A DNA stretch of 64,000 bases, taken from contig JAUNHQ010000001.1 in NCBI GenBank assembly GCA_030535425.1, positions 38,219 to 102,218 on the forward strand. The letters run 5' to 3'. Below the pieces are notes generated by a model, which did no database searches, had not been told where the DNA came from, and worked only from the letters and a program-made list of their open reading frames with translations. This stretch comes from Pseudomonadota bacterium. Lineage in GTDB: Bacteria; Pseudomonadota; Gammaproteobacteria; Burkholderiales; Burkholderiaceae_C. The translations under genes and the position numbers were made by a program. Below are positions 9,624 to 16,837 of this stretch, one piece after another (positions within the stretch are counted from its first letter, which is position 1; each line of letters opens with the position of its first letter).

Positions 9624-11660
9624 CTAGCCGAAAAGGCCCTGCTGACCTACACCTGCCACCATGCGCTGCGCCGCAAGCTGGTCTTTGCGAGCCTCAGCCG
9701 ACCACCGCTTCCAGTACTTGGCACCAAAGCCCGCATAGGCACCCTTCATGCGCCCATTCAGCCACGTCTTGACGCCGCGTCCGAACGCGCGCCGAGATGC
9801 AAAAAAAGATTGAACGCCAGGGGGCAGGGAATGGAAGGCGTCCGCCATTCTATGCAAGGCGCAATAAGGCACAGGGAAATGAACTGAAGAGGGTCTTCCC
9901 CGCAGATGCTGATCAGCGACATCCAGCAGCACCAGACGGCACATTTGATAGTAGATCGGCTCATCCGCCTGACGCGGTATCACCCGGTCTTTCCACCGGA
10001 GTGCCAATTCACGCAGCCGTTCCTTTTCCGCAGCCTCACCCACCTGCGCCTGTCGCATGTCACGAAGGCCCAGCAGCGCAGAAGCAAGGGCTGGGATAGC
10101 TTGAGAAACCTTGTTTTCTTGCTCCTGTTTCCATAGCTTTTCTGCGGCTTCGCACGCAGCGACAGCGCGAAAAAGTAGCTTTTCTGCGTGCGCCACGCGG
10201 CGCTGTGCAGAGGCTAGTTTTTCGTACAACGGGGCTAGGCGGCGTGCCTGCGCGTCAGCCAGCGAAGCCGCTGCGCCAGGGGGAAGGCCCAGGGAAGGAG
10301 GATCAGGCTGAGAAGACAAGACGTGCGAGTACCGATCCACGTCAGCACGAGCCGATAGCAATAAAAAGTGTGCATGGAGGCGGCGCAAACAGAGGCTGCC
10401 CTTCGGATCGTAGGTGCGCAGTGAATAGACAACCTCTTCTGTTAATTCTTTTCCTAGTAGACGAACAAGATACCTATCTATAGAAGAAGCATCACGCGCA
10501 GACCTCAGGGCCTCCAATGCCTGCTGTAGAGGGCTGGGAGGGTGGTCACGCACGACGGACAAATACTTGCCCATAGGGGCGCGCCACTTGAAGGCCACGC
10601 CGAAGGGGTAGTCCACAGGATCAGATTTTTCTTCCTCTTGCGGCTCGTCCTCCTCGTCTTCGCCCTCGTCAAGCTCAGGCACCGGCGGCGCAAAACGACC
10701 TTCCCTCCTCAAGATGCCAGCCACTGACCCCCAAGACGAAAAACGAGCCAAGCGGGCGCAGCGGGCGAGCACCTCAACCATAGACGGGCGCAGATCGGCA
10801 GGCACGCCATCTACCGAGGGGCGCACCATGTAGGCAACCACGCGCCGAACATGGGCATCGGTTTGCTTTTTGGCAGACAAGGGAGGCGGCGTCAGGGTCA
10901 AAACACCATTCACACGGACGAACCGAGACACACACTGGCGCGTCAGCAAATCAAGCTGCCACCGCCCCTGCCAACTACAAAAAACGGAGCGCACATCTTT
11001 TTCCTGAGCGTCGGGCAACACATGAAGAAGAAGATGCGCATGCACATGCCACCGGGGATCAGCAGAAAGAGAAGCTGGAGAGTGCGACACCTGGATCGAA
11101 GAAAGACACCCGATGACACATCGTTGCCAGCCGACGCGGCGGCGCAGCGCCGCAAGCTGCCCACGTAGCGCCCGCACTGCGGCTGGCGTCTCGCCTGCCG
11201 TGACGGGGCAACCAGCGGTCAGAGTGATGAAGAACCACTGACCACCTTCTTTTTTCAGGTGGTCGCGCCATCCATCAGCGAACGCCGCGCCCATGCGGCG
11301 CGCACGAGCAAGCTCGCATGCAGGGCACCCCGGGTGCCTGCAAGAAAAATAAGGGCGCAGCGTGCTTTCGCCCTGGGGCTTGTACGCGCCCAAAATCACA
11401 TCCCTGCATCCAGCCATCTGCCAACCCGCAGCCCGTTGCAGCCTGCCTCCCTCGGTGTCTGGCGACGCGGCAAGAAGCTTCGCCGCAAGGTCTTGCGCTT
11501 CTTTTTTTGCAGCACGGTAGGCGTCGGAGGAGTCGCAGTACCGCTTCGGTGCGAAGCCGGTTAGCCAAGTGTCCATGTCGAACGACGCGCTGAGCGCATG
11601 AGACTCGGCGACGGCAATTCGAGCGGCGGTTACTTCGTCTACATCTTGTGTTTCAGACAC
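9624..11660 (-). CDS. rep: Rolling-circle replication initiator, Rep_1 type
   Basis: A 678-residue protein starting with GTG at 11660. Residues 107-123 hold a cysteine cluster (CRHPGCPACELARARRMG), residues 143-148 the FFITLT motif, 205-209 the HUH metal site HVHAH, and Tyr277 (VVAYMVRP) is the best nicking tyrosine candidate. This order matches Rep proteins of the pC194/pUB110 class. An acidic stretch near 330-350 and a long C-terminal extension are unusual for that class. GGAG lies 10 nt upstream inside a perfect 8-bp hairpin, and an opposing transcript unit occupies the leader, so expression is probably controlled post-transcriptionally. Confidence 0.82.
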   Translation of the reverse strand: MSETQDVDEVTAARIAVAESHALSASFDMDTWLTGFAPKRYCDSSDAYRAAKKEAQDLAAKLLAASPDTEGGRLQRAAGWQMAGCRDVILGAYKPQGESTLRPYFSCRHPGCPACELARARRMGAAFADGWRDHLKKEGGQWFFITLTAGCPVTAGETPAAVRALRGQLAALRRRVGWQRCVIGCLSSIQVSHSPASLSADPRWHVHAHLLLHVLPDAQEKDVRSVFCSWQGRWQLDLLTRQCVSRFVRVNGVLTLTPPPLSAKKQTDAHVRRVVAYMVRPSVDGVPADLRPSMVEVLARCARLARFSSWGSVAGILRREGRFAPPVPELDEGEDEEDEPQEEEKSDPVDYPFGVAFKWRAPMGKYLSVVRDHPPSPLQQALEALRSARDASSIDRYLVRLLGKELTEEVVYSLRTYDPKGSLCLRRLHAHFLLLSARADVDRYSHVLSSQPDPPSLGLPPGAAASLADAQARRLAPLYEKLASAQRRVAHAEKLLFRAVAACEAAEKLWKQEQENKVSQAIPALASALLGLRDMRQAQVGEAAEKERLRELALRWKDRVIPRQADEPIYYQMCRLVLLDVADQHLRGRPSSVHFPVPYCALHRMADAFHSLPPGVQSFFASRRAFGRGVKTWLNGRMKGAYAGFGAKYWKRWSAEARKDQLAAQRMVAGVGQQGLFG

Positions 11661-11664
11661 CGAT

Positions 11665-11683
11665 CAATAGCTCCAAGCTATTG
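11665..11683 (-). promoter_or_regulatory. Perfect hairpin enclosing the rep ribosome-binding site
   Basis: CAATAGCT-TGG-AGCTATTG on the minus strand, 8-bp arms and a 3-nt loop. The GGAG of the rep ribosome-binding site spans loop and 3' arm, so folding would hide it. The same bases include the start of the -35 box of the opposing promoter. Confidence 0.6.
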
Positions 11684-11708
11684 ACCCGTCGAAGGCAATT
11701 TGTATAAT
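11681..11708 (+). promoter_or_regulatory. Strong sigma-70 promoter opposing rep
   Basis: TTGACC at 11681-11686 and a perfect TATAAT at 11703-11708 with a 16-bp spacer, directed away from rep. It lies within the leader of the minus-strand rep transcript. Confidence 0.75.
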
Positions 11709-11714
11709 TAAAGA

Positions 11715-11790
11715 GCGTTGAAACTACAAGCTCGCCTTCTTGCCGGGTCGGGCTACTAACAAGGGGCCGTTCACAGCGGCCCCTTTTCTT
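11715..11790 (+). ncRNA. Putative antisense (countertranscribed) RNA of rep
   Basis: The promoter at 11681-11708 and the terminator at 11762-11790 bracket a transcript of about 75 nt with no reading frame of note. It is complementary to the rep mRNA leader if rep is transcribed from upstream (orf93/mobV side). Rolling-circle plasmids commonly limit Rep synthesis with such a short RNA. Start and end are estimated from the promoter and the T-run. Confidence 0.6.
11762..11790 (+). terminator. Rho-independent terminator of the antisense RNA
   Basis: Stem AGGGGCCG / CGGCCCCT followed by TTTTCTTTT on the plus strand. On the minus strand the stem lacks a good T-run, so it should not stop rep transcription. 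Confidence 0.8.
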
Positions 11791-11794
11791 TTGC

Positions 11795-12076
11795 TCAACG
11801 CGGGCGTGGCGCCATCGGCCCGCCACGCTGCCCAGCCCCTAAACCCGACCCCGGCGCGGGCGCTGGCGCGGTCAGCAGGTCAACCAACTTCTTCGCCATC
11901 CGCTGAACATCAGGCGACGGTGGCTCCGGCTTATGGACGGGGCGAACGCGACCAGAACCAGGGCGACTCAATGCTGCCAAAAGCCGCGCAGCGTGTCCCC
12001 GCGCATCTGATGGAAAACCGCTTGCAGGGTCTGCAAGGCGGGCCAGGGTGTTTATCATTTCAGGCACGTATATCAC
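11795..12076 (-). CDS. Small protein of the integrative element, unknown function
   Basis: A 93-residue frame starting with GTG at 12076, preceded by GAGGAG at a 10-nt distance. The first half looks helical (MINTLARLADPASGFPSDARGHAARLLAAL), and the C-terminal part is rich in Pro, Gly and Arg. I recognise no family. Its position between the relaxase and rep suggests a plasmid maintenance or copy-control function, but that is only inference from place. It ends just beyond the antisense RNA terminator. Confidence 0.55.
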   Translation of the reverse strand: MIYVPEMINTLARLADPASGFPSDARGHAARLLAALSRPGSGRVRPVHKPEPPSPDVQRMAKKLVDLLTAPAPAPGSGLGAGQRGGPMAPRPR

Positions 12077-12145
12077 GACTTTGACTCCTCGTAAGGAAAA
12101 CAGGGGAACAGAAACAACGGGCAGGGCGCATTATCAGTTGACACC

Positions 12146-13588
12146 CTACCCAAAATCAGGCGCCGGGAAAGACGAGGGAGAAGACCGAATACGATCACTG
12201 TCGGACATTTTTTCCGCCATCGCCGCAGCCCGCCGCGCCACCTCAGCACGCACCCTCTCTTCTTGCGCCTTTTCTTTCCCTATTTTCGCCAATTTTTGCG
12301 CCCGCTCTTCGCGTATTTTTCGCTCAGCAATTACCTTCTGCTCATCAATCTTTCGCAACGCAGCTTTCTCAGCCTGTCGCCGGTACTCAGAAAGTAGCAA
12401 AAAAGTAGCTGAATCCTCATTGGAAAACACATCGCCACTCTTCTGAATGTCACGCAAAATACACGCATTTGTCAGTTCATCAAGCGCTATTTTTGCTGCC
12501 AAACCGCGAATTTTCTGCAACACATCCACCGCATTGACCTTCGGATTTTCTTTTTTAAAATGCTGCGCAACAGCTTTCTCACCCGGCGTAAAATGCATTA
12601 TTTCAGCCAGCAAATCAACCCCAATTCCACGCGCTCTTTTTTGATGCGCGCGAAGCAAATCGGCTATTTCCGCCGACCGATTTTGCTCCTCGCCCAGCAG
12701 CTTTTTCCGCCTTTCGCTAAGCGCCATTGCCTCGATTATTTCCCCCCGCCGTTTATTTTGCTTCTCGATTTCGGCGTTTAATTTTTCTTGCGCGTCTCTC
12801 AACCCATCAGCGATTTTATTCAGCTGAAAAACAGAACCCAATCCGACTTTAGGGATTTCTATTTTTATAGGCTGAACATGAGACAATTCGCCTGCGAATT
12901 TCTCGTTCAGCATATTACCCTGCGCCTGGTATTCGCGCGTGGTAATGTGGCGACGTGGCTTTTGCGTATAACTATTGCACCCTCGAACTAGCCCTAAATG
13001 CCCAACCGCCTGAGCAAATTCAGACTGCAATTTACCCAACTTAGTTAGCTCTGGATTTTTCTCCTGCCTAGCTTTCGCGAATACCCATTTATCATCCCCG
13101 AATTGAGAGTGATAGGATATCCTCTCGAATACGTGCTCCTTACCACGCAGAACGCTTTTATATTTTTGTGTCGGCACGACCATGCAATGTATGTGCGGCG
13201 ATTCTTCATCCAAGTGCAAAACCCCGCTTATGTAATTTTCACCATATTTATCAACCAGAAACTGCTGGCAAGCATCAAGCCAAGGCTTCAATTTTTCAGG
13301 GTTGCGCTGCCAGCCAGGAAATGATTCGTCGAACCAGCTCGAACGAGCCGTTAAGACCAGTTCAGCCGCCCGGTTCCCATCCTGCCGATACGTCTTCATC
13401 CCGTGAAACCGGGACGACCGATAGTCCGACAGGAAGTCACCTGTGCCCCGCAAAACCTGATTTAAGTACGTGCGGCTCCGGTCAACATTCGCCCCGTAGA
13501 AAGCCCGCACGTTGTGCCTGGCTGCGCCGCGAATGTTCCTCTCTTTTGATAGAGGCTTGACGCGAAGCACTGCAAACGACTGATTCAT
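12146..13588 (-). CDS. mobV: MobV-family relaxase (Mob/Pre)
   Basis: A 480-residue plasmid mobilisation relaxase. His25 in AARHNVR matches the nucleophilic histidine known for MobM of pMV158; residues 125-134 (HLDEESPHIH) form the metal-binding HxDE..PHxH motif of MobV proteins. The C-terminal 200 residues are strongly charged and helical, probably coiled coil. GGGAG precedes the ATG at 13588; the longer upstream frame crosses the oriT-like region and is not used. Codon and base composition are poorer in G+C than all neighbours, a sign of transfer. Confidence 0.88.
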   Translation of the reverse strand: MNQSFAVLRVKPLSKERNIRGAARHNVRAFYGANVDRSRTYLNQVLRGTGDFLSDYRSSRFHGMKTYRQDGNRAAELVLTARSSWFDESFPGWQRNPEKLKPWLDACQQFLVDKYGENYISGVLHLDEESPHIHCMVVPTQKYKSVLRGKEHVFERISYHSQFGDDKWVFAKARQEKNPELTKLGKLQSEFAQAVGHLGLVRGCNSYTQKPRRHITTREYQAQGNMLNEKFAGELSHVQPIKIEIPKVGLGSVFQLNKIADGLRDAQEKLNAEIEKQNKRRGEIIEAMALSERRKKLLGEEQNRSAEIADLLRAHQKRARGIGVDLLAEIMHFTPGEKAVAQHFKKENPKVNAVDVLQKIRGLAAKIALDELTNACILRDIQKSGDVFSNEDSATFLLLSEYRRQAEKAALRKIDEQKVIAERKIREERAQKLAKIGKEKAQEERVRAEVARRAAAMAEKMSDSDRIRSSPSSFPAPDFG

Positions 13589-13589
13589 T

Positions 13590-13760
13590 TTTTCTCCCAT
13601 AACGCCCAAAGGGCGAACACGCGGCGGATGCCGCGCCACCCCTTTTCCCGAAAGGGAAAAGGCGAACGAAGGCACCCCCCGCGCAGCGCGGGTGCCATAG
13701 TGAGTATTGGAAGCGCCACCAAGGCGCTGACAATGCACGGCTGATCCAAGCGCGCGGCGA
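13590..13760. other. Candidate oriT upstream of mobV
   Basis: The region is rich in inverted repeats: CGCCCAAAGGGCG, TTTTCCCGAAAGGGAAAA, and GCACCC..GGGTGC near 13672-13695. TAGTGAG/TAT at 13698-13707 resembles the pMV158 nick core TAGTGTG/TTA (7 of 10 positions). A hairpin GCGCC-ACCAA-GGCGC follows at 13713-13727. Position directly before the relaxase is usual for MobV systems. The nick position is inferred. Confidence 0.45.
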
Positions 13761-13779
13761 AAGTTCGGCAGGCACAAAA

Positions 13780-13807
13780 AAGCCGCCCCGAAGGCGGCTC
13801 TTTTGGG
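13780..13807 (-). terminator. Rho-independent terminator after the AlpA-type gene
   Basis: Stem AGCCGCC / GGCGGCT followed by TTTTTT in the minus direction, just past the stop of the AlpA-type gene. Plus-strand flank TCTTTT makes it partly bidirectional. Confidence 0.85.
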
Positions 13808-13820
13808 CAGAGGCGCAGAA

Positions 13821-14006
13821 CTACTTCTTGCCACGAGATGCCGCAAAATGCGCGTCAATTTCGCTTCGCAGCCAACGCGGGCACCTGCCCACATAGATAG
13901 GCTCGGGCAGTGAACCTTTTTTGCGCATGTTATCAATCGTGCTACGGCACGTCCGCAGCAGGCGCATAAGGTCGTTGATCGAAAGGTATTCGTTCGGCGT
14001 GGTCAT
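13821..14006 (-). CDS. AlpA-family DNA-binding protein, probable excisionase/regulator
   Basis: A 61-residue protein with one winged-helix/MerR-like helix-turn-helix (YLSINDLMRLLRTCRSTIDNMRKKGSLPEPIYVGRCPRWLRSEIDAHF). AlpA proteins regulate or assist excision by P4-type integrases, and the integrase gene is the upstream neighbour. I chose the ATG at 14006, which gives the usual AlpA length; a longer frame would cross the 17-bp inverted repeat. Terminator downstream. Confidence 0.88.
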   Translation of the reverse strand: MTTPNEYLSINDLMRLLRTCRSTIDNMRKKGSLPEPIYVGRCPRWLRSEIDAHFAASRGKK

Positions 14007-14024
14007 TTGAGGTGGCCTTTCAAT

Positions 14025-14112
14025 GGTAAGGGTTTGGGGTGAACGGTGCGCACCATTACGCACCTACAACCATGTATAGCGATCACTTCCCGCCACACCC
14101 CAAATCCTTACC
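14025..14112. repeat. 17-bp inverted repeat pair between alpA-type gene and integrase
   Basis: GGTAAGGGTTTGGGGTG at 14025-14041 and its inverse (one mismatch) CACCCCAAATCCTTACC at 14096-14112. A shorter repeat GGTGCG...CGCACC lies between them. A related GGTAAGGGT occurs at 15550-15558 before the integrase. These are candidate binding sites for AlpA or integrase. Confidence 0.7.
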
Positions 14113-14123
14113 AATTATTACAA

Positions 14124-15530
14124 TTAAATGTCCTCCGCCGAAATCTCAGGGATTTTCGCTACGACCGAAGGATACTTAGGCTCGAAGTCCAGCACCGATT
14201 TCCCGTCGCACAGCCAGTCCACCAGATCGGCCCAGGTCTGAACCAACATCCGGCGCTGCGCAAACAAATCTGCCCTGTCATACGCACCCCCCAAATGCCG
14301 CAATGAATCATGCGCCATTTGCCGACGAATCATTGATTCATTAACGAGGAAGTGATTTTTCAAGATGGTTTCGGCGCTCGCCCGGAGTCCATGCGCCGTC
14401 TGAGCCTTATCGAACCCCTCCCGAATCAACAAGCTTCGCACCGCTCCATTTGACAAGTAACCATCGTCCGAGTGGCTCTCAAAGACATAATTACTCGTCG
14501 CGAGCGGCTTTAAAGAGGAGAGAAGTTCAATCACTTGGCTAGGTAAAGGAATAGGGTAATACGCACCCTCTTTTGCAGCCTGCTCCTTAACCCGCCGCGA
14601 CGCCTTCATTTTCTCGACCGGCGACCGCCAAACCCGCCGATCAAAGTCAACATCCGTCCATCGCATTTGCCGCAGTGCACCGATGCGCTGGAATAAATAG
14701 ACTTGGCACATGAACAGAGAATGAACATAGCTGATGGAAAACGGACGCTGCGAATCGCGCACCGTCCTCACCATTGACCCAAACAACACCGGGTCAATAA
14801 TCGCCGCGTGGTGCCCTTTCACGTGCTCGGGCAGCTTCTTCAATTGATTGACGTAAGCCGATGGGTCAGGCGTCCCCAAGGGTTGGCGCGCGAGCCAATA
14901 CCGCACGATGCCGCGTAAGAGTTCCTCCACCTTCTTGCGCTCGTTACCCGCTCGCACCCGGTTGACCACTTTTGCAAGATGCTCCGGCTTAACGTCCTCC
15001 ATGCGCATATCGCCGATCACCGGAAAAATGTGGCGCCGCATGCGGTCTCGATTTCGATGCTCCGTGCTTTGGGGCGTCTTACGCCCCTTGGGAAGTGGCC
15101 TACCTGAGAGCCAAAGTTTGCGCAAGCCATCATCCATGGGATCCCACAGATCCAGGCGTACCTTTTCCAAGGCGAACTTTTCTGCGACGTCAGCCAGCGT
15201 TTCTTGCCGGGCCTTCTGTTCTTGCGCCTGGGCTGCGGCCTCAGCCCTGGCGCGCGCCTTGGCGGGGGCTGGGTCATAGTCAGGCTCAAGCGCCATCCGT
15301 GCCCTGATGCGCGCAACGGCCTTCCGGGCATCGGAAAGGCTCATCCCATCGGGAGTCCAAGCGCCCAGGGTAAGCGTGTGGGGCTTGCCGTGGCGCCGAT
15401 AGTCCACGCGCCAGACTTTGCCGCCTGCACGGCTGACGTAGAGATAGAGGCCGTCACCGTCCCAATACTTTTTCCCCTTCTTGTCGTAGGGGCATTGGGC
15501 GGTCTTGCAGATACTTTCAGAGAGGGGCAT
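14124..15530 (-). CDS. int: P4-type tyrosine integrase
   Basis: A 468-residue site-specific recombinase. The N-terminal arm-binding domain reads YWDGDGLYLYVSRAGGKVWR...YRRHGKPHTLTLGAW, the usual DUF4102 pattern, followed by a core-binding domain. The catalytic domain shows QRIGALRQMRW (first Arg), HGLRAS (HxxR) and a C-terminal MAHDSLRHLGGAYDRAD with the probable nucleophile Tyr. The ATG at 15530 has AAGGAT upstream. It lies next to tRNA-Pro and should catalyse integration between the element and the 18-bp tRNA 3' end. Confidence 0.94.
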   Translation of the reverse strand: MPLSESICKTAQCPYDKKGKKYWDGDGLYLYVSRAGGKVWRVDYRRHGKPHTLTLGAWTPDGMSLSDARKAVARIRARMALEPDYDPAPAKARARAEAAAQAQEQKARQETLADVAEKFALEKVRLDLWDPMDDGLRKLWLSGRPLPKGRKTPQSTEHRNRDRMRRHIFPVIGDMRMEDVKPEHLAKVVNRVRAGNERKKVEELLRGIVRYWLARQPLGTPDPSAYVNQLKKLPEHVKGHHAAIIDPVLFGSMVRTVRDSQRPFSISYVHSLFMCQVYLFQRIGALRQMRWTDVDFDRRVWRSPVEKMKASRRVKEQAAKEGAYYPIPLPSQVIELLSSLKPLATSNYVFESHSDDGYLSNGAVRSLLIREGFDKAQTAHGLRASAETILKNHFLVNESMIRRQMAHDSLRHLGGAYDRADLFAQRRMLVQTWADLVDWLCDGKSVLDFEPKYPSVVAKIPEISAEDI

Positions 15531-15722
15531 AGGGCATCCTTTGCTTGCGGGTAAGGGTAAAAAAACCCGCGAAGGATGCCCCGCCAAAAGTCCGTGCGCT
15601 ATACCCTGAGTCTGCTTTGTGCTTTGGTGTGCATCTGCATGCACTTGTGGGCACGTAACCCGTTGAGATATAAGGACTTATTTGGGTGCCGATGCTCGAT
15701 CACGAGCACCGGCAAGATAAGA

Positions 15723-15740
15723 AATGGTCGGCGTGGCGGG
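15723..15740. repeat. Right attachment site (3' end of tRNA-Pro)
   Basis: AATGGTCGGCGTGGCGGG, identical to 9463-9480. It covers the encoded CCA end and acceptor/T-stem part of tRNA-Pro, so integration leaves the tRNA intact. Confidence 0.88.
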
Positions 15741-15801
15741 ATTCGAACTCGCGACCCCTTGCACCCCATGCAAGTGCGCTACCAGGCTGCGCTACACGCC
15801 G
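15725..15801 (-). tRNA. trnP: tRNA-Pro (GGG anticodon)
   Basis: A 77-nt cloverleaf on the minus strand: acceptor CGGCGTG/CACGCCG, anticodon stem CTTGC/GCAAG with loop ATGGGGT (anticodon GGG), T arm with GTTCGAAT, and an encoded CCA. It reads CCC and CCU codons. It follows merR, its usual place in Burkholderiales, and serves as the attachment site of the element. Confidence 0.97.
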
Positions 15802-15829
15802 ACAAGCCTGAAAGTATAGCACGTAATTT

Positions 15830-16285
15830 TCAGCTGGCTGACGAGATGGTGAGCAATTCGCGTATTTCCCATAATTCACGCTCTAACTGCTGTAGCTGCG
15901 CAGATGTCCAGGAGCACGCGAGCAGCGCCTCTTCACCAAAGCCACTGGACATAAAGCCATTACTATTTTCTAGGGCACTGGCCTGTTCATGCAAGACAGC
16001 ACCCGCACGCGCTCGGTCACGATCCAGTTGTGTCAGCTCTTGCAGCTTGACCTTTGCACCGCTGATGGAGAAGCCCTTTTCATACAGCAACTCACGAATG
16101 CGCCGAATCATCAACACTTCGTGGTGCTGGTAGTAGCGGCGATTGCCACGTCGCTTCATGGGACGCAGTTGAGTAAATTCCTGCTCCCAATAGCGCAGCA
16201 CATGCGGCTTGACGCCGCACAAATCCGCCACCTCGCCAATGGTGAAGTAGCGCTTGGCAGGGATGGGCGGGAGAGTGTTCTCCAT
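15830..16285 (-). CDS. MerR-family transcriptional regulator downstream of ihfA
   Basis: A 151-residue protein with an N-terminal MerR helix-turn-helix (KRYFTIGEVADLCGVKPHVLRYWEQEFTQLRPMKRRGNRRYY) and a helical dimerisation part; no cysteine metal or redox site is evident. This family member is regularly found after ihfA in proteobacteria. Its target is not known. The ATG at 16285 gives the conserved N terminus. Confidence 0.9.
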   Translation of the reverse strand: MENTLPPIPAKRYFTIGEVADLCGVKPHVLRYWEQEFTQLRPMKRRGNRRYYQHHEVLMIRRIRELLYEKGFSISGAKVKLQELTQLDRDRARAGAVLHEQASALENSNGFMSSGFGEEALLACSWTSAQLQQLERELWEIRELLTISSAS

Positions 16286-16424
16286 GCGAGTTGAGCTGTC
16301 AGGCGATCAGCAGCAAAAGCAGCGGTGGAAAAAGAAGGTAGCGTAACTTAGGCCACTGGCTGCAGCCGTCCCGGCAGGTTCGCCAGACACTGTCCAAGCC
16401 ATCCCAAGGGAAGGCGATAAAGAG

Positions 16425-16781
16425 TCAGGCATCTTTGGCCGTGACTTCTTGCTGAAGCTGATCCTTGAGTTTTTGGCTGGCATGAAAGGTGACGACACGC
16501 CGCGCGGCAATGGGAATGAGCTCGCCCGTGCGGGGGTTGCGCCCGGGCCGGGGGGCTTTGATGCGCGGTTGAAAGTTGCCAAAGCCTGAGAGCTTGACGT
16601 CGCCACCGGCGACCAGCCGGGCGCTGACGATGTCGAAAAAAGCGTCCACCATGTCTTTGGATTCGCGCTTGTTCAGGCCAATGTGTTCAAACAGCATGTC
16701 GGCCAGCTGCGCCTTGGTCAGCGCAGAGGTTTCCAGGCTGTTGACGGCCAAGTCCAGAAAGTCCTGGGGCTCTTGCGGCAT
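16425..16781 (-). CDS. ihfA: Integration host factor subunit alpha
   Basis: A 118-residue HU/IHF protein. The body starts at [29 protein letters not shown] and has the DNA-bending arm [22 protein letters not shown]. About 20 residues precede the usual start ([20 protein letters not shown]), so this protein has an N-terminal extension or a later start. It follows pheT as in most proteobacteria. IHF bends DNA at promoters and recombination sites, and may assist the integrase next door. Confidence 0.94.
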   Translation of the reverse strand: MPQEPQDFLDLAVNSLETSALTKAQLADMLFEHIGLNKRESKDMVDAFFDIVSARLVAGGDVKLSGFGNFQPRIKAPRPGRNPRTGELIPIAARRVVTFHASQKLKDQLQQEVTAKDA

Positions 16782-16837
16782 GGGGCTTTTCCTTGCGTGG
16801 TGCTTTTGCTTGGCTGATGAGGACAGGCTGCTTTTTT

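Larger units (their letters stand above)
9463..15740. mobile_element. Integrative mobilizable element with rolling-circle Rep, MobV relaxase and tyrosine integrase
   Basis: A 6.3-kb unit bounded by the 18-bp direct repeat AATGGTCGGCGTGGCGGG, one copy of which is the 3' end of tRNA-Pro. Gene order from the tRNA inward is integrase, AlpA-type regulator, MobV relaxase, a 93-residue ORF and a Rep_1-type rolling-circle initiator, all on the minus strand. The integrase lies beside the intact tRNA, as is usual for tRNA-targeted elements. The relaxase gene is clearly poorer in G+C than the host. No resistance or metabolic cargo is present. Replication and transfer genes together suggest it can excise, replicate as a small circle and be mobilised by a helper. 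Confidence 0.88.
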
